Source: CAZRQL01 sp964602415
Lineage (GTDB): Bacteria > Bacteroidota > Bacteroidia > Cytophagales > Flammeovirgaceae
Reading direction: 5' to 3'
Assembly (NCBI GenBank): GCA_964602415.1
Contig: CAZRQL010000005.1
Coordinates: 62,001-126,000 of the forward strand
Length of the DNA: 64,000 bases
Of the stretch, positions 54,879 through 63,236 are shown one piece after another (the first letter of the stretch is position 1; each line of letters begins with the position of its first letter). Under the pieces are notes generated by a model, which was not told the origin of the DNA, did no database searches, and saw nothing but the letters and a program-made list of their open reading frames with translations. The position numbers were made by a program, and so were the translations under genes.

Positions 54879-55691
54879 ATGACGCAAATCATTTTATTCT
54901 TTGTACAGAATCGCGTTAATATCCTGTTTATTTTTTTGGTGTTTTTGTGTCTTTATCTTATCGTTACACGCAATCAGCAACAGGGAGCCATTTACCAAAC
55001 ATCTTCCAATGCCTTGACTGGCCAAGTGCTCAAAGCAGTTGATGTGGTAAATGATTATGTAGCATTGGAGGAAAAGAACCGCCAAATAATGACTGAAAAT
55101 GCAAAACTTCATACTGAATTGCAAAGCCTAAAATTTGCAATGATGCCTCAAATTGATTCATCGCTTTTGGGAGCTTTTGAGTTCGTGGCAGCTAAGGTGG
55201 TCAATAATACTTTCACCGGTAGCCAAAATCATTTGACGATAGACAAAGGGGCTGATCACGGTATCAAACCCGGTATGGGAATCACCTCACCGCTGGGGGT
55301 GGTAGGCAAAGTCAAGTCTGTTTCTGCCAACTTTTCTGTGGGTGTCTCACTGCTCAATACTTCCTATCAGGTAGCCGCCAAAGTCAAACGAGGGGCACAC
55401 CGGTGTATCGTAAACTGGGATAGCCGTGATTATTCCAGGGCTAAGGTATTGCAAGTAGGCCGCCACGCACAGGTTTTGATAGGTGATACGGTCGTAACTG
55501 CCGCTGAAAATGCCGTTTTCCCTGAAGGCACTCTGATAGGCACAATAGATTTGGTCAAAAAAGACCCTTCTAAAATCTTTTATGACATAGAAATCAAACT
55601 TTCAGTAGATTTTACTGCTATCGAAAATGTGTACATCATCAAAGCAAGGTTTTCAGATGAGTTAGATTCGTTACAAAAAGAAACCAAATGA
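54879..55691 (+). CDS. mreC: Rod shape-determining protein MreC
   Basis: 270 aa. One N-terminal membrane helix (about residues 10-29), a coiled coil about 60-90 (EEKNRQIMTENAKLHTELQS), then the periplasmic beta domain with AKVVNNTFTGSQNHLTIDKG and GMGITSPLGVVGKV. Connects MreB to periplasmic cell-wall enzymes. Overlaps mreD by 4 nt. Confidence 0.94.
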   Translation: MTQIILFFVQNRVNILFIFLVFLCLYLIVTRNQQQGAIYQTSSNALTGQVLKAVDVVNDYVALEEKNRQIMTENAKLHTELQSLKFAMMPQIDSSLLGAFEFVAAKVVNNTFTGSQNHLTIDKGADHGIKPGMGITSPLGVVGKVKSVSANFSVGVSLLNTSYQVAAKVKRGAHRCIVNWDSRDYSRAKVLQVGRHAQVLIGDTVVTAAENAVFPEGTLIGTIDLVKKDPSKIFYDIEIKLSVDFTAIENVYIIKARFSDELDSLQKETK

Positions 55692-56200
55692 ACAATCCAA
55701 CTATCTTCTACAGTGTTAATTTTATTTTTTATGTCATTTTTCAGGTGTTTCTGCTAAATTATGTGCAATGGTTGGGTTTTGCACTTTGCTATGTTTATAT
55801 CACTTTTCTCATACTGCTGCCTGTGGATACACCACGCAGCTACACCCTGTTGATTGGCTTTGGTTTAGGGCTTTTGATAGATTATTTCTACCAAACTTTT
55901 GGGATACACGCCTTATCTTGTACGCTGGTAGGGTATGTCAAACCATCCCTAAAAAACAGTTTTGAGCCACTGAAAGACTACCAACCGGGATGGATTTGCA
56001 GCATCAAAAATTACGGTTTTGGCTGGTACATTCGCTATTTTGGAACTCTGGTATTGCTTCACCACCTTAGTCTTTTTATTGTTGAGGCAGCGGGGATAGA
56101 ATTTTTGTTGAGGGCGGTGCTTAGGGCTTTGGCGAGTGCCGTTTTTACATTGTCGGTAGCTACGATTGTGCAATATTTATTTTACTATCCCAAAGCGTGA
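55688..56200 (+). CDS. mreD: Rod shape-determining protein MreD
   Basis: 170 aa, five hydrophobic helices and little else. Position directly after mreC with an ATGA overlap, together with the LLPVDTPRSYTLLIGFGLGL-type core, makes MreD the clear call although MreD is weakly conserved. Last gene of the operon; a bidirectional terminator follows. Confidence 0.88.
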   Translation: MNNPTIFYSVNFIFYVIFQVFLLNYVQWLGFALCYVYITFLILLPVDTPRSYTLLIGFGLGLLIDYFYQTFGIHALSCTLVGYVKPSLKNSFEPLKDYQPGWICSIKNYGFGWYIRYFGTLVLLHHLSLFIVEAAGIEFLLRAVLRALASAVFTLSVATIVQYLFYYPKA

Positions 56201-56223
56201 GTCAGGAAAATTACTTGCAGCCT

Positions 56224-56261
56224 AAAAAAAATACCCCGGATTTGCATCGGGGGTATTTTTG
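56224..56261. terminator. Bidirectional terminator between mreD and rplT
   Basis: A-run, then ATACCCCGGAT (56231-56241) pairing with ATCGGGGGTAT (56246-56256) with one G-G mismatch and a 4-nt loop, then TTTT. Serves both convergent transcripts. Confidence 0.9.
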
Positions 56262-56282
56262 TATAGCAATGAGTAGGGGAAG

Positions 56283-56627
56283 TTATTTGATTTTCTCCAC
56301 TACGGCTTGGAAGGCTTCGGGGTGGTTCATGGCCAAATCTGCCAATGTTTTGCGATTGAGTTCGATGCCTGCTTTGTGTATTTTGCCCATAAACTGCGAA
56401 TAAGAGAGGCCGTGTATGCGGGCGGCGGCATTGATACGCTGTATCCAAAGAGAGCGGTAATCGCGTTTTTTTAGCTTGCGGCCTACATAGGCCATTTGCA
56501 AACTGCGCTCAACTGCATTTTTGGCGACAGTCCAAACATTTTTACGACGGCCAAAAAAGCCTTTGGCTAATTTTAGAACGCGACGGCGGCGTTCTCTTGA
56601 TGCTACATGATTTACTGAACGTGGCAT
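56283..56627 (-). CDS. rplT: 50S ribosomal protein L20
   Basis: 114 aa. Starts MPRSVNHVASRERRRRVLKL, then GFFGRRKNVWTVAKNAVERS and QRINAAARIHGLSYSQFMGK: the L20 signature. Essential for early 50S assembly. Follows rpmI by 26 nt. Confidence 0.97.
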   Translation of the reverse strand: MPRSVNHVASRERRRRVLKLAKGFFGRRKNVWTVAKNAVERSLQMAYVGRKLKKRDYRSLWIQRINAAARIHGLSYSQFMGKIHKAGIELNRKTLADLAMNHPEAFQAVVEKIK

Positions 56628-56653
56628 AGTCTAAGTTAATTTAAGGTTGATAA

Positions 56654-56848
56654 TTAAATCCAAAGCATGTCTCTAACTCGTTGTTCATCAGATACATCTA
56701 CGAGACCTGTTTTGACCAAACGGCGTTTGCGGTCGGTTGATTTTTTGGTCAAAATGTGATTTTTGTAGGCATGCTTACGCTTAATTTTGCCCGTCCCTGT
56801 GATTTCAAATCGCTTTTTGGCAGCAGATTTGGGTTTTACTTTTGGCAT
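56654..56848 (-). CDS. rpmI: 50S ribosomal protein L35
   Basis: 64 aa. MPKVKPKSAAKKRFEITGTG, KRKHAYKNHILTKKS and RRLVKTGLV fit L35. First gene of rpmI-rplT, with its own promoter; infC, usually just upstream, is absent (a TonB receptor lies divergent). Confidence 0.96.
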   Translation of the reverse strand: MPKVKPKSAAKKRFEITGTGKIKRKHAYKNHILTKKSTDRKRRLVKTGLVDVSDEQRVRDMLWI

Positions 56849-56919
56849 AGATTTGATAGATTATTTAATAAAAGGCCTCTTCTGCTTGGCATGGAGGCAT
56901 AACCATTTTTTTGAGCCTG

Positions 56920-56950
56920 CAAAATTAGCGGATGTTTTGATTTCAACAAA
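56920..56950 (-). promoter_or_regulatory. Promoter of rpmI-rplT
   Basis: Minus strand TTTG (56950-56947), a 19-nt spacer, TAATTTTG (56927-56920). Excellent match to the Bacteroidota consensus; leader about 65 nt. Confidence 0.8.
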
Positions 56951-57077
56951 TTTTTTTTACTTAAATTTTTTGGTTTAATTTTGATTTCATGGGTAAAAAT
57001 AACATCCAAAGCCTTCGTATTAACTTGTAGGTACTCTAAGGGTAATGTTTGGGTTATCTTTTGTATAAATAAATCTG

Positions 57078-59423
57078 ATGAGGAACTTTGCTTTTTTCTT
57101 GTTTATGCTGCTGCGGTTTTCTGCACCATCTTTGGCACAAGTGTCTGATTCTACGGCATTGCCTTTGGAGGTGTTGGGCTTTCAAGACATCAAAAAGCAA
57201 CCCAAAAAACAAGATGAAGTGTATTCCGCTTTGCGTTATGCCAAAGAAAGCGATGACCTCCCCTTTAGCGTTTTTGTTGTTACCAAAGAAGACATCAGAA
57301 GAAATGGCTTTCAGACCTTGGTAGATGTGCTCAAAAGCATTCCCGGTATCAAGACTTCGCAGCCGGGTTCCGCCGAAGACGGGGAGACATTTTTGATGCG
57401 TGGGCGTATAGGCAACAGCTACACCAAAATTTTGCTCAATAGCATACCCATACAACCCAGTATGATGGGAGGCATGTCCATAGCTGCCCAATTGCCTATT
57501 CGTCAGGTCGAAAAGATTGAAATTATTTTTGGAGCTTCCTCCGCCAATTACGGTGCAGATGCCGCTACCGGCGTAATTAATATCATTACCAGAGAAGTGG
57601 ACAAAAACTTTTTTGCCACAGCAGAGTCGGCTATGGGAGAGTACGGCTATCAAACAGCCAACTTTACTGCCGGAGGCAGGGTAGGAAAAAATCGTAACGT
57701 ACTAAAATACGTCTTTTTTGGCGGATATACCTCTCGTGAAGACCTCAACATCAAAGACAACAGCAACAAGGTTTACAGTCCTTTGGGGATTTTTTTGGTC
57801 AGAGAAATCAGCGAAAACATCCCGTTCAGAGATGCCGAAAGGCTCTTTAGGCTGACCATAGAAGATTTTAAGACCTTGGGGCTGGAGGCACAAGATGTCT
57901 TTGGGCAGCAATACCAAGGGGATTTTTTGGAGCCAAAATTTGGGTTACTTTCCCAAAGCAGCAAAGCACTGGGGGCTTTGCTCTCTTACAAGGGCTTGAC
58001 CGTCAGCTTCCACAATATGGAGCGGCGGGATTATCCCTCTGTAGGGCGTTCGACCGCTTTGTACCGGTTTGCCGACCCTTATGTCTATTATGGAGACAAA
58101 GTCAGGCGGCTTGCCCTCAACTACACAAAGAAATTTAACAAAGGAGAACTCACCTCCAATGTATCTTATCTGAACTATCGGCTTGATAGAAATTCTGCTT
58201 TCCCGGTCAATTATGAAGTGTTCGGCAATCCCGAAGGAAAAAGCTACGTCTTTGGTGGCAGCGATGATGTGTTTGCAGAACAACTCATCACCTTTCTACC
58301 TAAGCGCAACTGGGAGTTTACAGCCGGAGCCTCCTATCAATTTAGCGGCAATCTACCCAAAACCAATGAGTTGGCCTCTCCTTTTGAGCCTTCTCTCTAC
58401 CGCCCTTTTTCCAAACGTGTAGCTGTGTTAGATTCAGTATATTCAGCTAAATTTGACAATTTTGGCTATTATCCCAAGACATTTTACAACTGGGCTGCTT
58501 TTTTGCAGACCTACCACACCCGCAACCGATGGAGTTTGATATTGGGTGCAAGGTACGACCAGAACTCTTTTTACAACTCAGCCCTTAATCCAAGGGTGGC
58601 GGCTCTTTTCAAGCTGAGACCTCAGCTCAACTTGCGGGCTTCTTTTGGTACTGCCTTCAAAGCACCCGCTTTCTTCTTGGCTTACAACAGTTTGGGGATA
58701 AGGGTCAGCAGAGACAGCATGATTTATGCCATCGTACCCAACGAAAAATTGCGCCCTGAAAAATTTCTTACCGCCGAAGTAGGACTGCGGATGGGTGAGT
58801 TCAAAAAATCTTTTTTGGATTTTTCTGTCTATATCAATCAGATATCCAACTCAATATCAGGGGTAATAGTTGATTTGGATACTTCGCGTTTCAAAGGTGC
58901 GGTGATGGGACGCGAACCCACTCGAAGCTACCGCAACAGCGAAGGGGTATCTACTTTGTACGGTCTCCAAATCTATGGCAAAAAAGCAGATATTTTCAGG
59001 GTTTTAGATGTTGGAGCCTCAGTAAGTTTTACGCTTGGCAGTGAGGTTTTGCCCGACAACAATGAAAGAATTGATGATTTTAGAATGCAGCCCCGAACCA
59101 TTGCCAAGTTTTCACTCGCTTACAAACCCGCAAACTATTTGTACCTTGGGCTTAGGGCAGAGTACGTAAGTGCTTGGGTCAGGCGTTATACACCAACCCG
59201 ACAAAACTATAACAACTCGTTTTTTATCAATGACTCTTACTACTGTTTGGATGGCTTTTTTTACGCTTCTTTAAACTCCAATTTCAGAATTTGGGGCAGG
59301 TGTACCAATTTGCTGGATGCCAAATACGGTGGCATAGGCGCAACAGGATTGGACATAGACCTTTTTAACAACCCCCAATTAGGGCGCAACATCCAAGTCG
59401 GCCTCCAGTTTGTTGTCGAATAG
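57078..59423 (+). CDS. TonB-dependent receptor
   Basis: 781 aa. Signal peptide at residues 1-20 (ends SLA), plug domain about 60-180 (PFSVFVVTKEDIRRNGFQTL, IPGIKTSQPGSAEDGETFLM, NYGADAATGVINIITRE), then a long beta-barrel ending QVGLQFVVE. No carboxypeptidase-regulatory domain and no adjacent SusD, so it is a siderophore/cofactor-type receptor more than a glycan one. Ligand unknown. The last 45 bp overlap the convergent HisD-like gene. Confidence 0.92.
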   Translation: MRNFAFFLFMLLRFSAPSLAQVSDSTALPLEVLGFQDIKKQPKKQDEVYSALRYAKESDDLPFSVFVVTKEDIRRNGFQTLVDVLKSIPGIKTSQPGSAEDGETFLMRGRIGNSYTKILLNSIPIQPSMMGGMSIAAQLPIRQVEKIEIIFGASSANYGADAATGVINIITREVDKNFFATAESAMGEYGYQTANFTAGGRVGKNRNVLKYVFFGGYTSREDLNIKDNSNKVYSPLGIFLVREISENIPFRDAERLFRLTIEDFKTLGLEAQDVFGQQYQGDFLEPKFGLLSQSSKALGALLSYKGLTVSFHNMERRDYPSVGRSTALYRFADPYVYYGDKVRRLALNYTKKFNKGELTSNVSYLNYRLDRNSAFPVNYEVFGNPEGKSYVFGGSDDVFAEQLITFLPKRNWEFTAGASYQFSGNLPKTNELASPFEPSLYRPFSKRVAVLDSVYSAKFDNFGYYPKTFYNWAAFLQTYHTRNRWSLILGARYDQNSFYNSALNPRVAALFKLRPQLNLRASFGTAFKAPAFFLAYNSLGIRVSRDSMIYAIVPNEKLRPEKFLTAEVGLRMGEFKKSFLDFSVYINQISNSISGVIVDLDTSRFKGAVMGREPTRSYRNSEGVSTLYGLQIYGKKADIFRVLDVGASVSFTLGSEVLPDNNERIDDFRMQPRTIAKFSLAYKPANYLYLGLRAEYVSAWVRRYTPTRQNYNNSFFINDSYYCLDGFFYASLNSNFRIWGRCTNLLDAKYGGIGATGLDIDLFNNPQLGRNIQVGLQFVVE

Positions 59424-60548
59424 CTCATCGTGCAGGATATTGGAATAATCTGAAAGAGAACGGTTTGATACACAAACTTTTGTAGTTGTCATATCTGAAA
59501 TCGTAAAAGAGCCGTTGAGCAAAAAACTGCTGTGGTAATAAGGGTGCAAGGCGGTAGGCAGTTTGTCAAAAAGAGCGGTAGGGTCTTGTAAACACAAAAC
59601 TACCTGAGCATCAATGGTATTTTTGACCAACTCTAAAAAACTTTCTATGCTTGGCTGTTGGGTGAGGAGCAGGTTGGGAAAATCTCCGCTTGGGTCTTTG
59701 CGCTTGCCCCACAGGACTTTGGCGCGAAGCAAGGCCGCAAATTTTTGAGCCATCGCCTCTTGCAAAAAACAGACTCCTATTTTGGCCTCAGGGAAAGTTT
59801 TTTGGTACAACCTAACATCAATGGCAAGTTTTTCCAGCTCTGTTTGTTGGTCACAGAGTATGAGAAGAGGCTGCAAACCAAAGCGGCGCACCCCAGCTTG
59901 CTCCAGCAGTTGAGCGGTTTGGAAGGCATATTCCCCTGCCCTACCGAAGATTTTTTCAACTTTGGGCAGTTGGGCAGTGCCGAGCGACATGGCGGCTATG
60001 CCCACTGCTGCAGGGGCTTTGAAGAGCCTGATACCCAGTTTGTAAGCCAAAAAAGCCAAATAGGGGTTGGCTTGTGCGCGGCTGTCAGGCGGGCAGCAAG
60101 CCAGTGCTTCAATACCGCAAATTTGGGCTAAAACAGCTAAATTCAGAAAACCACCCAAATCAGCAAAACCCTCATCTTCAACATAAATACCTACCGACTG
60201 AGGAAAACTCACAGACTGCCAAGCCAGCACGCCCGGCGATGTCTCAATTTTGTGGCGGCTTTCCCTTGGCCAGCCGTAAAACTTTTGCACCTCAAAAATG
60301 GACTGCACCAGCCACTGCTTTGCAGCGGGTGAGAGGCTGGCCTCTGCCCGCTCAAACTCGGCTTGCCGGACTTCAAAATCACTCATTTCCAACCCACAAA
60401 GCTGTTTGGTGTAGTGCAACATTGCGTTTTTGCCTTTGGTTTTTATCCCTTGCAAAACGATAGAAGCATTTTTGCGGATGGTCTCAATACCGACCTTGGG
60501 GGTAGATTTGAGGTCTTGGGCTTGAAGAATAGTTTTGATTTCCATCAC
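59379..60548 (-). CDS. Divergent histidinol dehydrogenase-like protein
   Basis: 389 aa. The Rossmann half resembles HisD: ETSPGVLAWQSVSFPQSVGI, YVEDEGFADLGGFLNLAVLA, CCPPDSRAQANP, KAPAAVGIAAMSLGT and KIFGRAGEYAFQTAQ. The HisD hallmarks that follow are missing: no AGPSE, no DLLSQAEHG and no obvious catalytic Glu-His pair, and the protein is ~40 residues shorter than normal. Its ATG overlaps the purN stop by 4 nt. Probably not a working histidinol dehydrogenase. Confidence 0.7.
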   Translation of the reverse strand: MMEIKTILQAQDLKSTPKVGIETIRKNASIVLQGIKTKGKNAMLHYTKQLCGLEMSDFEVRQAEFERAEASLSPAAKQWLVQSIFEVQKFYGWPRESRHKIETSPGVLAWQSVSFPQSVGIYVEDEGFADLGGFLNLAVLAQICGIEALACCPPDSRAQANPYLAFLAYKLGIRLFKAPAAVGIAAMSLGTAQLPKVEKIFGRAGEYAFQTAQLLEQAGVRRFGLQPLLILCDQQTELEKLAIDVRLYQKTFPEAKIGVCFLQEAMAQKFAALLRAKVLWGKRKDPSGDFPNLLLTQQPSIESFLELVKNTIDAQVVLCLQDPTALFDKLPTALHPYYHSSFLLNGSFTISDMTTTKVCVSNRSLSDYSNILHDELFDNKLEADLDVAP

Positions 60549-61114
60549 AGGTATGTTTGGATGTAAGATTCGATAAACTCAGGGTAGTGCCGGTATTCAA
60601 GTTGATGCACTTTGGAGGCGATGCTCTCTATGGTTTCGTTGGGATGGTCTAACGCGGTGCTGCTTTGAAAGAGTATCTGGCCTTTGTCGTATTCGTCATT
60701 GACGCGGTGGATGGTTATACCCGTCTCTCTATCAAGGTGTTGCAAGACCTGTTCGTGTACCTTGTTGCCGTACATTCCCTTTCCGCCGTATTTGGGCAAA
60801 AGAGAAGGGTGAATGTTCAGACAATGGTAATTTTGATGGATTGCAGCCGGCAGGTGCAAGATAAAACCCGCCAACACAACCAATTGCGTGTCTCTTTGTT
60901 TGAGTTCGTCCAACAAACGACCACTGAGTTCGGTTGGTTTGAATTTGACGATGGGCACATTGAGCTTTTGGGCTCTCACATACGCGCCACACTCTTCTCG
61001 GTGTCCATAAAGGGTGAGAGAGTACTGAGGTTTAGAAGCAAAGTACTTTGCAATGCTTTCAAAATTTGTGCCTTCGCCCGAAGCAAAGACGGCCATCTCA
61101 AAAGTAGGTGTCAT
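60545..61114 (-). CDS. purN: Phosphoribosylglycinamide formyltransferase
   Basis: 189 aa. Transfers formyl from 10-formyl-THF to GAR in purine synthesis. Motifs: FASGEGTNFES (phosphate loop), VLAGFILHLP, the catalytic-site NIHPSLLPKYGGKGMYG, and HRVNDEYDKGQILFQ. Start taken at MTPTFEM (61114); a -7 box directly upstream makes the further ATG at 61132 unlikely, and an ATG at 61096 (MAVFASGEG) is also possible. Coupled to the HisD-like gene. Confidence 0.92.
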   Translation of the reverse strand: MTPTFEMAVFASGEGTNFESIAKYFASKPQYSLTLYGHREECGAYVRAQKLNVPIVKFKPTELSGRLLDELKQRDTQLVVLAGFILHLPAAIHQNYHCLNIHPSLLPKYGGKGMYGNKVHEQVLQHLDRETGITIHRVNDEYDKGQILFQSSTALDHPNETIESIASKVHQLEYRHYPEFIESYIQTYL

Positions 61115-61118
61115 TGGG

Positions 61119-61126
61119 CAAATGTA
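61119..61126 (-). promoter_or_regulatory. -7 box of purN
   Basis: Minus strand TACATTTG, with a TTG 17 nt further upstream. Transcription would begin at or beside the purN start codon. Confidence 0.5.
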
Positions 61127-61367
61127 ATACAAAGCCGCTGAGCAATGAAGTTTATGGTTCTAATAATTTGCCAAAGGCAAGCCTAATTATTTGGAAGTCG
61201 AGTTGAAAAGCCAACGTTTAATAAGAAACATATAACTGCGGTTGTCATAGTTTTTCCACCTGTATGTTGTTGATTTTGTGCCGAGTAGGGGTCGTAAAGA
61301 GGCGCGCTTAGTTGCAAGTAAAATCTGGATAAGGCGACGGTTTGGCACTTTTTTGCGTTTTTTGGGT

Positions 61368-63185
61368 ATGAAAAAGTTTCTCTTTTTGATTTTTTTGTGT
61401 CTCGCTACGCAAGGGCTTTGGGCTCAAGCCTGTTTCAAAGTCAGCCCCATGAAAGGCTGCGCCCCAATGACGATTAAAATAGAAAATTGCTCTGCCATCA
61501 CCCCACAGTTTTATGTGTACGGCGATGAGGGCAGCGGCACCCAGACCACGTTTACCCTCACTAAGCCGGGCAAAAAAAAAATCATCCAGTTTGTTGGGGG
61601 AACGGGGGCGATTTCAGATACCATTGAAGTTGAAGTACTTGCGCCTATAAACCCCGATTTTGATGTGTTTTTGTGTCAAAACAATGGCGTTTCGGTACAA
61701 ATCACCAATCCGGGCGACTACGACGTTTTCTTTATCAACTATGGGCAAAGACGAGACACGATTTCTTCCGATCAAACTTCGTATTTCTACTATCCTTCTG
61801 AAGGCCAACAATCCGTAGAAATACAAGGCAACTATGTGGACACAGCCGGAAATTTTGGCAGTGTGAACTGCGGCAAGTCGAAAAAAAATTTCTCGGTACA
61901 ATCAGGGCTTTCTGCTTTGCAAATACAAAGTATTGTTTCCCGTGATGACAGCCTGATTTTTCAGACCGAAAACCGCCCGAATTACCTCTCTTTTCTGCGT
62001 GAGCGGCAAGGCGACGGCAGCACCATAGACTTAGCCCGCAACCAATCGAGCCGTTTGGCGGTGGCGGGGGACAGGCCTCGGTGCTTCCGTTTGACGGTCA
62101 AGGACAACTGCTCAGATGCAGATATTGAGGGAGAATGGATCTGTTCCATGGTGTTAGAGGCTCAGGTTCAGCAAGATCAAGTAGAGCTTAGTTGGCCTAA
62201 ATACCCTGTTGATGGTTTTGTGCGGTACAATCTGTACCGCGATGGCAGTTTGATTTTTGCCTCGACCAATGTGTCTGTGTTGCGCTATTTTGACAAAGAC
62301 GTTCGATGCCTACAGCAGTATTGCTACCAAATAGAGGTCATTACTGCCGCTGCAAAAGTGCTTTCTGACTCTGTCTGTGTGGTTGCCAATTCGGCGGTGC
62401 GCCCGCCCGCTCCCAAACTGGTCGCTGCCGGTGTGCTTTCCGATTCGGTAATTGAAATTTTCTGGAGAGTGCCTGAAAATTCGGCTATTGCTTTGACCTT
62501 ACTCTCGGGCAACTTGTCCGCCCAAACCGCCTCCGCACGAATTCGAGACACCACCGTCAGTCCCCAAATCCAAAGTTATTGCTATTATCTATCTACATTG
62601 GACAGTTGCGGCAACCGCTCGTTGGATTCTGTCGGGGTGTGCAGCATTTTTTTGTCAGCCGTGAAATTGGAGCGCGACAATGTGCTGACATGGACTGCCT
62701 TTCAAGGCTTTGACAATGATTTCAGCTATCGGGTGCAAGTCTTGAATACCAAAGGCCAACTGTTGAGGGAAATAGACCCTCTCCAAAGTGAATCCTACCG
62801 CGACGCTGCGGCAAATTTTTCTGCCAAAAGCCAAGTCTATCGCATAAAGGCCATGAGCAATCAAGAACCTGCACTGTTTGTTTATTCCAATGCCTTGTTA
62901 GTTGAAGAGCAGCATATTATCCGCCTGCCTACGGCTTTTACCCCAAACGGAGACGGCCTCAATGACCAATTGGTGGTATTTTCTCAAACAGCGGCTTCCA
63001 TTGAGCTAAGCATCTACAACCGTTGGGGTGAAAAAGTCTTCACATCAACATCCATCGATGAAGGCTGGGACGGCACTTACCGGGGTCAGGCTGCCCCGGC
63101 GGGTGTTTACACGGTGCAAATCGAAGGCAAGGATGTGTTTGGTGAGTCTTTCAGAATTACCGAAAGAGTACAATTGATTAGATAG
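61368..63185 (+). CDS. Secreted T9SS type B protein with PKD-like domain
   Basis: 605 aa. Signal peptide MKKFLFLIFLCLATQGLWAQ (start chosen here; the frame is open for 30 codons upstream). A PKD-like domain with CAPMTIKIENCS follows, then fibronectin-III-like beta repeats (about 290-500), and a C-terminal gliding-motility-associated domain: PTAFTPNGDGLNDQLVVF, YNRWGEKVF, DGTYRGQAAPAGVYTVQI. Same sorting class as the 9.4 kb protein. No enzymatic motif. Confidence 0.88.
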   Translation: MKKFLFLIFLCLATQGLWAQACFKVSPMKGCAPMTIKIENCSAITPQFYVYGDEGSGTQTTFTLTKPGKKKIIQFVGGTGAISDTIEVEVLAPINPDFDVFLCQNNGVSVQITNPGDYDVFFINYGQRRDTISSDQTSYFYYPSEGQQSVEIQGNYVDTAGNFGSVNCGKSKKNFSVQSGLSALQIQSIVSRDDSLIFQTENRPNYLSFLRERQGDGSTIDLARNQSSRLAVAGDRPRCFRLTVKDNCSDADIEGEWICSMVLEAQVQQDQVELSWPKYPVDGFVRYNLYRDGSLIFASTNVSVLRYFDKDVRCLQQYCYQIEVITAAAKVLSDSVCVVANSAVRPPAPKLVAAGVLSDSVIEIFWRVPENSAIALTLLSGNLSAQTASARIRDTTVSPQIQSYCYYLSTLDSCGNRSLDSVGVCSIFLSAVKLERDNVLTWTAFQGFDNDFSYRVQVLNTKGQLLREIDPLQSESYRDAAANFSAKSQVYRIKAMSNQEPALFVYSNALLVEEQHIIRLPTAFTPNGDGLNDQLVVFSQTAASIELSIYNRWGEKVFTSTSIDEGWDGTYRGQAAPAGVYTVQIEGKDVFGESFRITERVQLIR

Positions 63186-63218
63186 CGGGTTGGGGGACTA
63201 AACCCCATTTTTTTACCA

Positions 63219-63226
63219 TACATTTG
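63219..63226 (+). promoter_or_regulatory. -7 box before the exonuclease gene
   Basis: TACATTTG ending 10 nt before the ATG, predicting a leader of only a few nucleotides. Confidence 0.45.
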
Positions 63227-63236
63227 TGAAAAAAAG

